From JBBQUN01 sp963698395 (GTDB lineage: Bacteria; Actinomycetota; Acidimicrobiia; Acidimicrobiales; SZUA-35), in the NCBI GenBank assembly GCA_963698395.1, contig CAVOQQ010000003.1, forward strand, positions 558,001-622,000: a stretch of DNA of 64,000 bases. Direction: 5' to 3'. The notes beneath the pieces are model-generated. The model had not been told where the DNA came from. It made no database searches and saw only the letters and a list, made by a program, of their open reading frames with translations. Shown here piece after piece: positions 8,934-16,984 of this stretch. A program made the translations under genes and the position numbers. Position 1 is the first letter of the stretch; every line of letters starts with the position of its first letter.

Positions 8934-9212
8934 ATGAGTCAGCAACTGTCCATCGACGAGATCAAAGGTCTCTCCGAGAAAATCGAAGCTTTCGCCGCCA
9001 GCCTCGACAACCGAGAGCGCGACGCACTTGCCGCCGCACTCTGGAACGGCGAAGAAGGCGACGAAGTGTCCGGCTTCGCCGACATATCACCGATCGGGCG
9101 AAACTTCATGGACATGAAGTTCACCACCGGCGCCTCGAAGATCGCCTTCCCCAAGAGCAAGGACGCCCACGGACTAGTCGCTCCCAAGGCTGCTCCTTCC
9201 CCCTGGGAGTAG
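8934..9212 (+). CDS. Putative modified-peptide precursor (leader + core)
   Basis: A 92-residue peptide with an AAGGAG site before the ATG. Residues 1-48 look like a helical, acidic leader (SIDEIKGLSEKIEAF, then RERDALAAALW and EGDEVSGF). Residues 49-92 are polar and rich in Gly, Ser, Lys, Pro and Ala, start with ADISPIGRNF and end in PSPWE. The decayed copy upstream keeps SPIGRNF, an SK pair, a KD pair and the final PWE, which marks these as the constrained parts. There is no Cys and no Tyr, so lanthionines and tyrosine sulfation are excluded. The leader matches no leader family I know (not Nif11 or nitrile-hydratase type). Genes on both sides encode modifying enzymes. It could instead be a scaffold peptide on which a small molecule is built. 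Confidence 0.7.
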   Translation: MSQQLSIDEIKGLSEKIEAFAASLDNRERDALAAALWNGEEGDEVSGFADISPIGRNFMDMKFTTGASKIAFPKSKDAHGLVAPKAAPSPWE

Positions 9213-9219
9213 CTTCACC

Positions 9220-9921
9220 ATGAGCATCGAGGCAACGAACGAACAGCGATCGCACTACCGCCAGGAGGGCTGGCTCCATGTGCCTGGCCTCGTTTCGAGG
9301 GAACGGTGCGAGGAGTTGATTCGTCTCGTTCTGCCCCACATCCCCGACCCCTCGATGCCGAACACCTACATCATCGACTCTGAGCTCTGGTATGCGGAGC
9401 CCAGAATACGCGACCTGTGGCATCGTTCGGTCGTCGAGCAATTCGTGCAAACGCTGCTCGGCGACCCACCGGTGCACGTAGCGTTGACCGCCGGCGGTAT
9501 TCACGCGATCGGACCCGATACGGCCGAGCGCACCTTTTGGCATCAAGAGGCCGCTGTGAGTCCCAACCCATGGGGGCCGTACATGTGCGCCGCCTGGGTG
9601 GCACTCACTGACGCACCCGAACAACGGGCTCCCCTCCTCGTCGTGCCCCGAAGCCACATCGACCCCGTACCCACCTTTGGTGAGGGTCTGCAATACGGTT
9701 TCGAGCAATTCGACGAGGTCCGCACGGTGGTCGATGAGGAGCACGCCTTTCCGGACTGTCTGGCCATCGAAGCTGAGGCCGGCGACGCCGTCTTCTTCGA
9801 CCAATGGACCATTCATGCCAGCCGAGCAAACACCGATGTCGAGCCCAGGATCGCCCTCACGGGCCGCTACCGGCTGACAGACGAGAGCGCTGAAGCGACC
9901 GGGCGGCAACGTGTCGGCTGA
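9220..9921 (+). CDS. Phytanoyl-CoA dioxygenase (PhyH) family oxygenase
   Basis: A 233-residue Fe(II)/2-oxoglutarate oxygenase of the PhyH type, starting seven bases after the precursor gene. The distal His199 (TIHAS) and 2OG-anchoring Arg210 are present. The first iron-binding pair is His108-Gln-Glu110 (WHQEA), so Glu replaces the usual Asp of HxD. Glu is tolerated in some relatives, but it may also point to altered chemistry such as halogenation-like or non-hydroxylating reactions. PhyH proteins in natural-product clusters hydroxylate amino acids or peptides. Overlap with the GTG start of the methyltransferase indicates operon expression. Confidence 0.8.
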   Translation: MSIEATNEQRSHYRQEGWLHVPGLVSRERCEELIRLVLPHIPDPSMPNTYIIDSELWYAEPRIRDLWHRSVVEQFVQTLLGDPPVHVALTAGGIHAIGPDTAERTFWHQEAAVSPNPWGPYMCAAWVALTDAPEQRAPLLVVPRSHIDPVPTFGEGLQYGFEQFDEVRTVVDEEHAFPDCLAIEAEAGDAVFFDQWTIHASRANTDVEPRIALTGRYRLTDESAEATGRQRVG

Positions 9922-10951
9922 GGCAGACCCCGACGGGTCCCACGTACTCGGCATCATCCATGGGCACTGGCAAGCGGCTGGCCTCGCCGCTGCTGTCGAG
10001 CACCGAGTCTTCGATCTCTTGGGAGCGGGAGAGCGGAGCGCGATCGAGGTCGCTGAACACACGAACCTCCCGACACGGAACGCGACCATGCTCCTCGAGG
10101 GCCTCGTTGGGATGAGGCTGGTCGAGGCCAGCCAGGATGCCGAGGGTTCGGCCCGCTATCGCAACACACGAGCCGCCAACCGCTACCTCGTGCGCAACAA
10201 GCCGGACTACCTCGGCGACCTCTCGACCACGCTCACCACCACCGGAGGGGTCTGGAGTCTTTGGGCCGACTTCGTCGGCTCGGTCGCGCAACCATCGCGG
10301 GAGCGCAACGCCCAGGGACCCCCACCCGACTTCGACAACGACGCCTACAAACTCGGCATCACCAATGCCATCGTGCCGCTGACCCGGCGAGCCGCCGAGA
10401 TCACCGTCGATCGGCTCAAGAGCGAAGGGCGAGAGATCCGGCGAATCCTCGACGTCGGCGGAGGCTCGGGCATCTTCGCCGAGATTGCGCTCGAGGGGTT
10501 CCCGCTGGCGACTGCCGTCCAAGTCGACTACCCACGCATCAACCAACAGGCAAGACATCGGCTTGCCGAATCTGCGGTCGCCGGCCGATTTCAGACGTTG
10601 GACGGTCAGTTCCCCGCGGTCGATCTTGCGCCCGGCTCATTTGATTTGATCATCTACTCCGGGTACTCACATCAACTCGGTGATGCCCAGAACAGAATGC
10701 AGGTCGGGGCCTGTGCCGATCTCCTGAGCAACGGTGGACATCTCGTCTTTCACGACTACCTCTCGCGGCCTGACGCACCGCAGGATCCGAGCCGAATCAC
10801 CAATCTCAATTGGCTGCTCGTCGGATTCGGCCAGACCTGGCCACTCGCCACCGTCATCGACTGGTTGGAAGACAGCGGGCTCATCTACTCATGGTCGACC
10901 GAAACGGGGTTGTGGATGACGTTGGCAGCAGCAACGAAAGGCTCCGGGTAG
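9911..10951 (+). CDS. SAM-dependent O-methyltransferase (class I, plant-type with N-terminal winged helix)
   Basis: A 346-residue methyltransferase. The N-terminal part (about 10-95) resembles the winged-helix dimerisation domain of the caffeate/hydroxyneurosporene O-methyltransferase family. The SAM motif DVGGGSGIF is at residues 181-189. The likely target is a hydroxyl, perhaps one introduced by a neighbouring oxygenase, but N- or C-methylation by this family is known. GTG start at 9911 overlaps the upstream stop. It is the last gene of the operon and is convergent with the queD-like gene, 11 bases away. Confidence 0.8.
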   Translation: MSAEADPDGSHVLGIIHGHWQAAGLAAAVEHRVFDLLGAGERSAIEVAEHTNLPTRNATMLLEGLVGMRLVEASQDAEGSARYRNTRAANRYLVRNKPDYLGDLSTTLTTTGGVWSLWADFVGSVAQPSRERNAQGPPPDFDNDAYKLGITNAIVPLTRRAAEITVDRLKSEGREIRRILDVGGGSGIFAEIALEGFPLATAVQVDYPRINQQARHRLAESAVAGRFQTLDGQFPAVDLAPGSFDLIIYSGYSHQLGDAQNRMQVGACADLLSNGGHLVFHDYLSRPDAPQDPSRITNLNWLLVGFGQTWPLATVIDWLEDSGLIYSWSTETGLWMTLAAATKGSG

Positions 10952-10962
10952 CACGCTTCAGC

Positions 10963-11364
10963 TCACGGTGCATAGCTCGCCATGCAGCTGGCGTTCTCCC
11001 ACACGGTGATGCTGGCAACTTTCGATCCCTCGTGTTCAGCGAGCGATTCAACCGCGAGATCGAAGAGATGCTTTGCCAGATTCTCCACCGTCGGGCGAAA
11101 CGGCACGGGTCGGATGCTGTCGCATCGCCCGACGCTTGCCACCGCTTCGTCGCCTTGTTCGACGAGCATGGCACCCTCGATTTCGGGCCGCAGAACCGAT
11201 CGCGCCACTCGACGGAGTGAGCGGTAGTCGACCACCATCCCCTCGCTCGTGCCCTCGATCGCCAGCTCCCCCGTGCACTCGATGCGAACGCGGAACTCAT
11301 GCTCATGACTGTCCAGAACATGGTGACCGCCTGTCGCCACGAACTCGAATGCGGTTGTGAACAT
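10963..11364 (-). CDS. Divergent QueD (6-pyruvoyl/6-carboxy-tetrahydropterin synthase) homologue
   Basis: A 133-residue tunnelling-fold protein. The zinc ligands are recognisable: His14 or His15, then His20 and His22 (HEHEF). So are GMVVDY, PTVENLA and a late VWENA glutamate, all typical of QueD. QueD makes 6-carboxy-tetrahydropterin, the substrate of QueE. The catalytic Cys that normally precedes the HxH pair is absent, because the segment is shortened, and the Asp-His pair of the DHxxLN motif is replaced by EIEGAML. Activity as a standard QueD is therefore doubtful; it might act on another pterin or have become structural. It is the only biosynthetic gene on the minus strand and diverges from queE across 135 bp. 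Confidence 0.7.
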   Translation of the reverse strand: MFTTAFEFVATGGHHVLDSHEHEFRVRIECTGELAIEGTSEGMVVDYRSLRRVARSVLRPEIEGAMLVEQGDEAVASVGRCDSIRPVPFRPTVENLAKHLFDLAVESLAEHEGSKVASITVWENASCMASYAP

Positions 11365-11499
11365 CGCGACTCCTCGTTGGATCCTTCGTCTACAACGACC
11401 AGACGGCTGCCGGAGCGGCAGGTTACGTCACCCCGTCACGAACTCGATGGCTCCCGTTTCCGCTGTGTTCTGTAACCGGCGCCGACTGCGACCGTCACG
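11365..11499. promoter_or_regulatory. Divergent intergenic region between queD-like and queE
   Basis: This 135-bp gap separates two genes transcribed away from each other, so it must hold both promoters. I cannot pick out convincing -10/-35 boxes. TGTAACCG at about 11471 also occurs shortly before the 6495 operon (about 6461), a weak hint of a shared control site. No preQ1-riboswitch-like pseudoknot was recognised. Confidence 0.3.
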
Positions 11500-12252
11500 A
11501 TGAACATGACATCAGTGACCACCCCAGTCGGCATCCCGCAGCCACTGACCGTCTCGGCCCTGACGGTCAGCGAAATCTTCGGGCCCACCGTCCAAGGCGA
11601 AGGCCCGTCGACCGGCCAACGCTGTGCCTTCGTACGCCTGGGGCGGTGCGACCTGGCCTGCGCATGGTGTGACACGCCCTACACCTGGGACTGGAAAGGG
11701 GTCAACGGTCGAGCCTACGACCCTCGTCAAGAACTCGAACAGCTCTCCATCGATTCGGTCCGTCGCCGGGTCGAGGCCATGGACGTCGGCCTCGTGGTCA
11801 TCACGGGCGGCGAACCGATGCTGCAACGATCGGCTCTCACCGAGCTCGTCGGGGGACTGCGTGATCTCGGGCTGGACGTCGAGATCGAGACGAACGGCCG
11901 GCACGCCCCGATTCCTGTTTCCGGCGTTCGCTACAACGTCTCACCGAAACTTGCGTCGTCGGGGATGAGTGTCGACCAACGACTGCGATGGCTCCAACTC
12001 GGAGAACTCGCCGCAGAGGCGAGGAGCGTCTTCAAGTTCGTGTGCAGTCACCCCGGCGACCTCGAGGAAGTCGAGCAGGTGATCGGTCGAGCCGAGATCC
12101 CGCCTCATCGAGTGTGGATCAGCCCCCTCGGCACCACGCCGGAGCAAATCCAACAGTCACTGCGATCGGTCGCCGACGACGTGATCTCACGAGGCTGGAA
12201 TCTGTCGACTCGTCTCCATGTCCTCGCCTGGGGCGACGTGCGAGGCCGCTGA
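11500..12252 (+). CDS. queE: 7-carboxy-7-deazaguanine synthase (radical SAM, QueE)
   Basis: A 250-residue radical-SAM enzyme that rearranges 6-carboxy-tetrahydropterin to 7-carboxy-7-deazaguanine. Its iron-sulfur motif is Cys50-x3-Cys54-x2-Cys57 in RCDLACAWCDT, as in QueE, followed by GGEPM (103-107) for SAM binding and an ETNG segment. The start of the conserved region (GPTVQGEGPS) is also typical. It is followed after 13 bases by the JmjC-type oxygenase. As no tgt, queA, queF or queG is nearby, its product most likely serves the local QueC-like enzyme and not tRNA modification. Confidence 0.85.
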   Translation: MNMTSVTTPVGIPQPLTVSALTVSEIFGPTVQGEGPSTGQRCAFVRLGRCDLACAWCDTPYTWDWKGVNGRAYDPRQELEQLSIDSVRRRVEAMDVGLVVITGGEPMLQRSALTELVGGLRDLGLDVEIETNGRHAPIPVSGVRYNVSPKLASSGMSVDQRLRWLQLGELAAEARSVFKFVCSHPGDLEEVEQVIGRAEIPPHRVWISPLGTTPEQIQQSLRSVADDVISRGWNLSTRLHVLAWGDVRGR

Positions 12253-12265
12253 AAGGAATGAGAAC

Positions 12266-13387
12266 GTGAACCAACCCGAACACCAAGCACTGAGCCGGTG
12301 TGTTGGCGACGTCAACGACTTTGCGACCAACCGATGGGGCAAGGAGTCTTCGGTCCACCGCGGAGACGACGCGTTTGACGATCTTTTGTCGCTCGATGGA
12401 TTCGACGAGCTCTTGGCCTCGTCGCTCCCCACGTCGGTTGTCGACGTCATCCATGGGGGAGAGCTCATCGACAAGTGCTCGCTGATCGTCGACGAACGTG
12501 ATCGTGGCACCGCAGTGCAGGGAGCGATCGACCCGACCAAGGTGACGTCCGCCTATCGAGATGGCGCAACGATCGCCCTTCGATCCCTTCACCATCTCTG
12601 GCCCCCGCTTGCGGGCTTCACCGCCGAGCTCGAGCGGTGCACCGGCCTCCGCAACTACGCGCAGGCGTTTCTCACGCCACCGGGAGGGCGCGGCCTGCGT
12701 TCTCACATCGACAACCACGATGTCTTCGTCATGCAGGTGAGCGGCAGCCGCGAGTGGTGGGCCGAGGATCTCGGTGACCTCACGTTGCACCCCGGTGACG
12801 TCTTGTACATGCCGATCGGCACCCGCCATCGGGCTCGCAGCGGCGGCAAACCCAGCATCCACATCTCCATTGCGATCCTCGCCGACACCTACCGGGAGAT
12901 GGTGGGCCGATTGCTGCGATCCGCAGCGGACTGGCTCGACGAACCGCTGCCGCTGCCACTTGCAGCTGATCCCACCGCCATCGCGCGGCGCCTTGGCGAG
13001 CAGATCGATGCCGTCTGTGCCCACCTGGCGGCGACCGATCTCGATGCTGCAGTGCGCCGCCAGGTCGCACGAATGGTCCAACCCCTTCCCGCCGGCCGCG
13101 GCTTACTCAGCTCGGTCGTCCAGACTGCCTTGATCTCCGACGACTCGATGCTTCGTGCGCGCTCGCGAGATTCGATGGAGGTCCAGCCTGGCTACGGAGG
13201 TCAGGTGGTTCTTCGAACCACTGACCTGTTGGTGTCACTGCCTGCGGAGTACGAAACGGTCCTGCGACGAATTGCCGATGCCGAAACGTTCCAGGTCGGA
13301 AGTCTGGCTGAACTCGACCGTGAGCCGCGCGAAGCACTCGTTCGTGAGCTCATCGAACGGGGCTTCCTCGCCGTGTGCGCCACGTAG
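12266..13387 (+). CDS. JmjC/cupin-like 2-oxoglutarate oxygenase (ribosomal-oxygenase-like)
   Basis: A 373-residue protein of the cupin-8/JmjC type. The iron motif is His147-Ile-Asp149 (SHIDNHD) with distal His199 (PSIHISI), separated by the characteristic HPGDVLYMP loop. Bacterial relatives (YcfD/RoxA-like) hydroxylate arginine or histidine on ribosomal proteins, and others act on peptides in biosynthetic clusters. A C-terminal region of about 150 residues resembles the winged-helix tail of this family. GTG at 12266 with AAAGGA upstream is preferred over an earlier ATG that would overlap queE. It is the third 2OG-type oxygenase of the cluster. Confidence 0.8.
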   Translation: MNQPEHQALSRCVGDVNDFATNRWGKESSVHRGDDAFDDLLSLDGFDELLASSLPTSVVDVIHGGELIDKCSLIVDERDRGTAVQGAIDPTKVTSAYRDGATIALRSLHHLWPPLAGFTAELERCTGLRNYAQAFLTPPGGRGLRSHIDNHDVFVMQVSGSREWWAEDLGDLTLHPGDVLYMPIGTRHRARSGGKPSIHISIAILADTYREMVGRLLRSAADWLDEPLPLPLAADPTAIARRLGEQIDAVCAHLAATDLDAAVRRQVARMVQPLPAGRGLLSSVVQTALISDDSMLRARSRDSMEVQPGYGGQVVLRTTDLLVSLPAEYETVLRRIADAETFQVGSLAELDREPREALVRELIERGFLAVCAT

Positions 13388-13601
13388 CTCCGGAACGGGA
13401 AGTCCACAAAGACCAGCGACGCTGCCACTGCCGTCGGCAAAGCTGCTGTGTGCTCGCCATGGCTCCGGGCCTGGACGGGTAGGCGAAGTAGGGTCCGGCC
13501 CAACATCATGAGAGGGAGTAGGCTCGACGGGATCGTTGTCTCCCTGCCACAGGCTGCCCGAATCCACGGCGCCGTCCTCGGGAAGCACCACGCCCCCGAA
13601 A

Positions 13602-14163
13602 TCCGAAGCAACCCGCGAGCGCATCATCAGCTGCAAACGTGCTTGCCGAACGGGGCTACGCCGGGACCAAGTTTTCCGACATCGGCAAGCAGGCGGGCAT
13701 CCAGGCTGGGAGTCTCTACTACCATTTCGACGATCGCGACGACCACGTCCTGCGGCGGGGTGTACGAGAGGTGTTCGACACCGTCCGCGACACCATTGCC
13801 GACCTGCCAGGCGATGCCGACGACCTCACGATCCTCGAGACGGCGATCCGGGCGCATCTCTCGGTCATCCTCGATGCAACCGACGTCGCCTCCGCCAGCT
13901 TGCGGCTCCTTGGACAACTGCTACCCGAAACCCAGCGCCGCTACCGGCAGGCCCAGCGGCAGTACGGCGACTATTGGCATCAACTGATCACCAGCGCCCA
14001 AGCCCATGGAGCGATCCGCTCCGACCTCGACCCCGTTCGTCTCCGACTGCTCATCATCGGCCAGCTGAACTGGGTCGCCGAGTGGCCAAAGGCAGCAACG
14101 GCTTCCCGAGTGGACGTCGAACGTGAAACCGTCGCGTTGATCATGCGAGGCCTGGAAACCTGA
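13602..14163 (+). pseudogene. TetR-family regulator with a frameshift in the DNA-binding domain
   Basis: The helix-turn-helix domain is recognisable but split over two frames. EATRERII is read at 13605-13628, then the frame shifts (one extra or two missing bases near 13629) and continues as AANVLAERGYAGTKFSDIGK and SLYYHF. The ligand-binding domain from about 13740 to the stop is intact, about 140 residues. If the shift is real, the protein would have to start at the GTG at 13639 and lack its first helix. If it is a sequencing error, this would be the natural candidate regulator of the biosynthetic genes, lying 214 bp downstream of them on the same strand. Confidence 0.65.
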
Positions 14164-14253
14164 CCACTTGGTCTGCGTGTTGCCGACGCGTCTTGTCGAC
14201 TGACGTCGTCGATCGGCGCGGGCTCGCCCTCGCCCGACGTGCATAGATGGCCC

Positions 14254-14969
14254 ATGGGAATCAGACGAGTGGTCACGGGTCATGACGGATCGGGCAAGGC
14301 GATCATCGCCAGCGACGAGATCGTGGAACCGACGAACATCGGCATGCTCCCCGGCGCCGACTTCTTCCGGCTCTGGGGCGCCGACGAAACCGTCGGCTTC
14401 CCTGGTGACGGCTCACCTCCGTCGGCCGTCCAGTGCTTTCCGCCAGTTGGCGGCTTCCGCTTCGGGCTGTTCAGCGTTCCGCCCGATGCCTCGGTCGGCT
14501 ACGACGATCTCGACATCGAGGCCGCGCTCGCCGAGATGGAGCAGGCGCTCCCCGGACTCGCCGCGCACATGGAGCCAGAGACGCCGGGGATGCACACCAC
14601 CGCCCGGTCGACTACGAGTTCGTGGTGTCCGGACGAATCGTCCTCGAACTCGATGACGGCCAGACATGTGAGCTCGCCACCGGCGACACCGTTGTGCAGA
14701 ACGGCACCCGGCATGCGTGGCGCAATCCGTTCGACGAGACCTGCCTGATGGTCGTGGTACTGATCGGCGCCAACCACGCCGACCTTGGTCGAACGAAGTT
14801 GGAACCGACATTCGAATTCACCGCTCCGCTTTGGCTGCACTCGAGCGGGTCGTGGGTCTTCCTCACCGTGCCCGAAGACGAAAGTGACATCATTCGCGAA
14901 CTTGCACCCCACATCGGAGGGTTCGGATCGGTGCGTGTGCGCGTGAGTGTCGGGGGGAACTCGCTATAG
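14254..14969 (+). pseudogene. Cupin-domain protein interrupted by a frameshift
   Basis: The first part reads as MGIRRVVTG through ...PETPGMHTT, and the second part as VDYEFVVSG, LELDDGQ, GTRHAWRNP to the stop at 14969. The two lie in different frames joined near 14600, where one base appears to be missing in a C-rich run. Together they would make a protein of about 239 residues with one cupin barrel (metal-binding His in MHTT and TRHAW), as in small-molecule dioxygenase- or isomerase-like cupins. Function is unknown, and the frameshift may be decay or an assembly error. Confidence 0.65.
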
Positions 14970-15189
14970 CTAGTAGCGACCTACGTTGCCGCGTCGACGT
15001 CAATGCTTGGGTCAGATGCCAGGCCAGGGTTCACCTCATGGACTTCCCGATCCGATTCGACGTCGAGGACCTTCGGCTCTGCTCAGCGCGGGAATCGACT
15101 GGACCAGGATGACCTGGGAGCGTGAATCGCCGTCCAGCGAAGCACTCAGCGGCGACTCCAACGAGAGTGAGAACACAAGGAGGAGCGCG

Positions 15190-16761
15190 ATGCCGGACTA
15201 TGACGCAGTCGTCGTGGGCAGCGGTGCAGGTGGTATGTCCGCTGGGCTCCGGATTGCACAGGCTGGTCGATCTGTCTTGGTGCTCGAGGCGGCGCCCGAT
15301 TTCGGTGGCTGCCTGAGCCCGCTGCAGAAGGCCGGCTACAGCTTCGATGTTGGCGTGCACTACATCGGTGAACTCAGCGAAGGCGACAAGACATGGGCGG
15401 CGTTGAACGAGATCGATCTGCTCGACCGAGTGGACTTCATCGAACTCGATCCAGACGCCATCGATCGCTACGTGTTCCCCGACTTTGAGCTACGCCTCTG
15501 CAAAGGCGAGGACCGCTTCAAACAACAACTGATCGAGCTCTTCCCGAATGAAGAACTTGGCATCCACCAGTTCTTCACGATCTACGACAAGGTGACGCGT
15601 GCTTCCGATGCATTCGGGGATATGGAAGTTGGGCCTCTGGCGCTTCTGAGATGGATGGTCCAGAACCCGATCATGCTGAGATACGGGCGAGCCACCTATC
15701 AGGTCGTGCTGGACAAGGTGACATCCGACATCCGCCTTCAGTCCGCCCTGGCGGCGCCATGGTACGACTACATGCTTTCCCCCGAGAAGGCGTCGGTGAT
15801 GTACGGGATCGGCACTTGGAAGCACTACCTGTCGGGCGGTTTCTACCCACAGGGCGGCAGTGGAGCCATGCGCGACGCCTTCGTTGAAGCACTGACCGAT
15901 TGTGGAGCCGACCTGAAGTGCTCGTCCAGAGTGAAGTCCATTGACCGACGCTCCGATGGCGAGTTCGTGGTGACGTCGACCGACGGGCAGCAGACGACAG
16001 CGAGCGTCGTCGTGAGCGACGTCGATCCGGCCACGACGATTGTCCAACTCGTCAATCGCGAACTCGTGCCACACAGAGTCCTCAAGAAGGCGTCCAGATT
16101 GCGGCCCTCCGCGAGCATCTTCGGTCTCTTCGTGGGCACCGACCTGGACCTGGGCGCCTTGGGCATGACGACCGGCAATATGGTCCACTACGGCGCATAC
16201 GACATCAACAACATCTTCGACGACACGATGTCTCCCGAGAGCCCCAGACTGTCCAGTGGTGTGTTCTTCAACAGCCCCACACTTCGGGACCCAGCGGGCG
16301 GACTAGCACCTGAGGGACAGGCCAGTCTCGTGATTCTTTCGGGAGCAAACTACGCAGCATTCGAGCGCTGGGCAGACCTCCCTCCCGGCGAGCGAGGCAA
16401 CGAGCATGATGCCTTTGTGAAGACCCTTGGCGACGGGCTCATCTCGACCGTGGAGCACTACCTGCCGGGGTTGTCACAACACCTGCAGTTCGTCGAACCC
16501 ATAACGCCGTTGGATTTCGAACGGAGAATCAACCTGAATCGGGGAGGGATCTACGGGCCAGAGCTCACCCCGGATCAGATGGGACCGGGACGCTTTCCAA
16601 ATGGGACGTGTGGTATCGACGGTCTCTTTCTCGCAGGCGCAGGCACGACGGGCAGCAGCGTCAGCTTCTGCGTGACATCCGGCCTCCAGGCAGGTCGAAA
16701 GGCGGTTACGTTCTTGGACTCTCCAATGGCGAGCCACTCGCCAGCACCACACCGCTCCTAG
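15190..16761 (+). CDS. Phytoene-desaturase/retinol-saturase-like FAD oxidoreductase
   Basis: A 523-residue flavoenzyme. The N-terminal dinucleotide-binding motif VVVGSGAGGMSAG and the following LEAAPDFGGCLSP are those of the carotenoid isomerase/desaturase and all-trans-retinol 13,14-reductase family. The C-terminal GIDGLFLAGAGTTGSSV motif closes the FAD site. The start is fixed by AGGAGG seven bases upstream. Codon use looks less biased to G/C at third positions than in flanking genes, which fits horizontal origin. Whether it belongs to the deazaguanine-peptide pathway or is an independent island gene cannot be told; it is separated from it by the broken tetR and cupin genes. Confidence 0.75.
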   Translation: MPDYDAVVVGSGAGGMSAGLRIAQAGRSVLVLEAAPDFGGCLSPLQKAGYSFDVGVHYIGELSEGDKTWAALNEIDLLDRVDFIELDPDAIDRYVFPDFELRLCKGEDRFKQQLIELFPNEELGIHQFFTIYDKVTRASDAFGDMEVGPLALLRWMVQNPIMLRYGRATYQVVLDKVTSDIRLQSALAAPWYDYMLSPEKASVMYGIGTWKHYLSGGFYPQGGSGAMRDAFVEALTDCGADLKCSSRVKSIDRRSDGEFVVTSTDGQQTTASVVVSDVDPATTIVQLVNRELVPHRVLKKASRLRPSASIFGLFVGTDLDLGALGMTTGNMVHYGAYDINNIFDDTMSPESPRLSSGVFFNSPTLRDPAGGLAPEGQASLVILSGANYAAFERWADLPPGERGNEHDAFVKTLGDGLISTVEHYLPGLSQHLQFVEPITPLDFERRINLNRGGIYGPELTPDQMGPGRFPNGTCGIDGLFLAGAGTTGSSVSFCVTSGLQAGRKAVTFLDSPMASHSPAPHRS

Positions 16762-16984
16762 CGGCCACGCCACTGTCGTCGACAGCCAAGCAGATCCGAC
16801 AATGAGCTGCAGGACGAAGGACGGGACCATTGCGGTGAAGCTCGGCAGTCGCGCCACGGAATCACGAGCCTCCGAGCCGAACGGCGCAACAGTTCGGACC
16901 CTTCGTGACACTGCAATTTCACGGGTGAAGTTGAGCAGAAAGGGCTACCCGCCGCCGTTGGCGTCCTGCGCGTAGCCTTGGCCG

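Noticed and set aside
8934..9212. Lanthipeptide, sactipeptide or Nif11/nitrile-hydratase precursor
   Set aside because: No Cys in the core, no Gly-Gly or Nif11 motif in the leader, and no LanM, radical-SAM SPASM or YcaO gene near.
11365..11499. preQ1 riboswitch before queE
   Set aside because: No short pseudoknot with the A-rich tail typical of preQ1 switches could be recognised by eye.
7082..12252. Ordinary queuosine operon
   Set aside because: There is no tgt, queA, queF or queG, the queD-like gene lacks its catalytic residues, and the genes are interleaved with a peptide gene and oxygenases.
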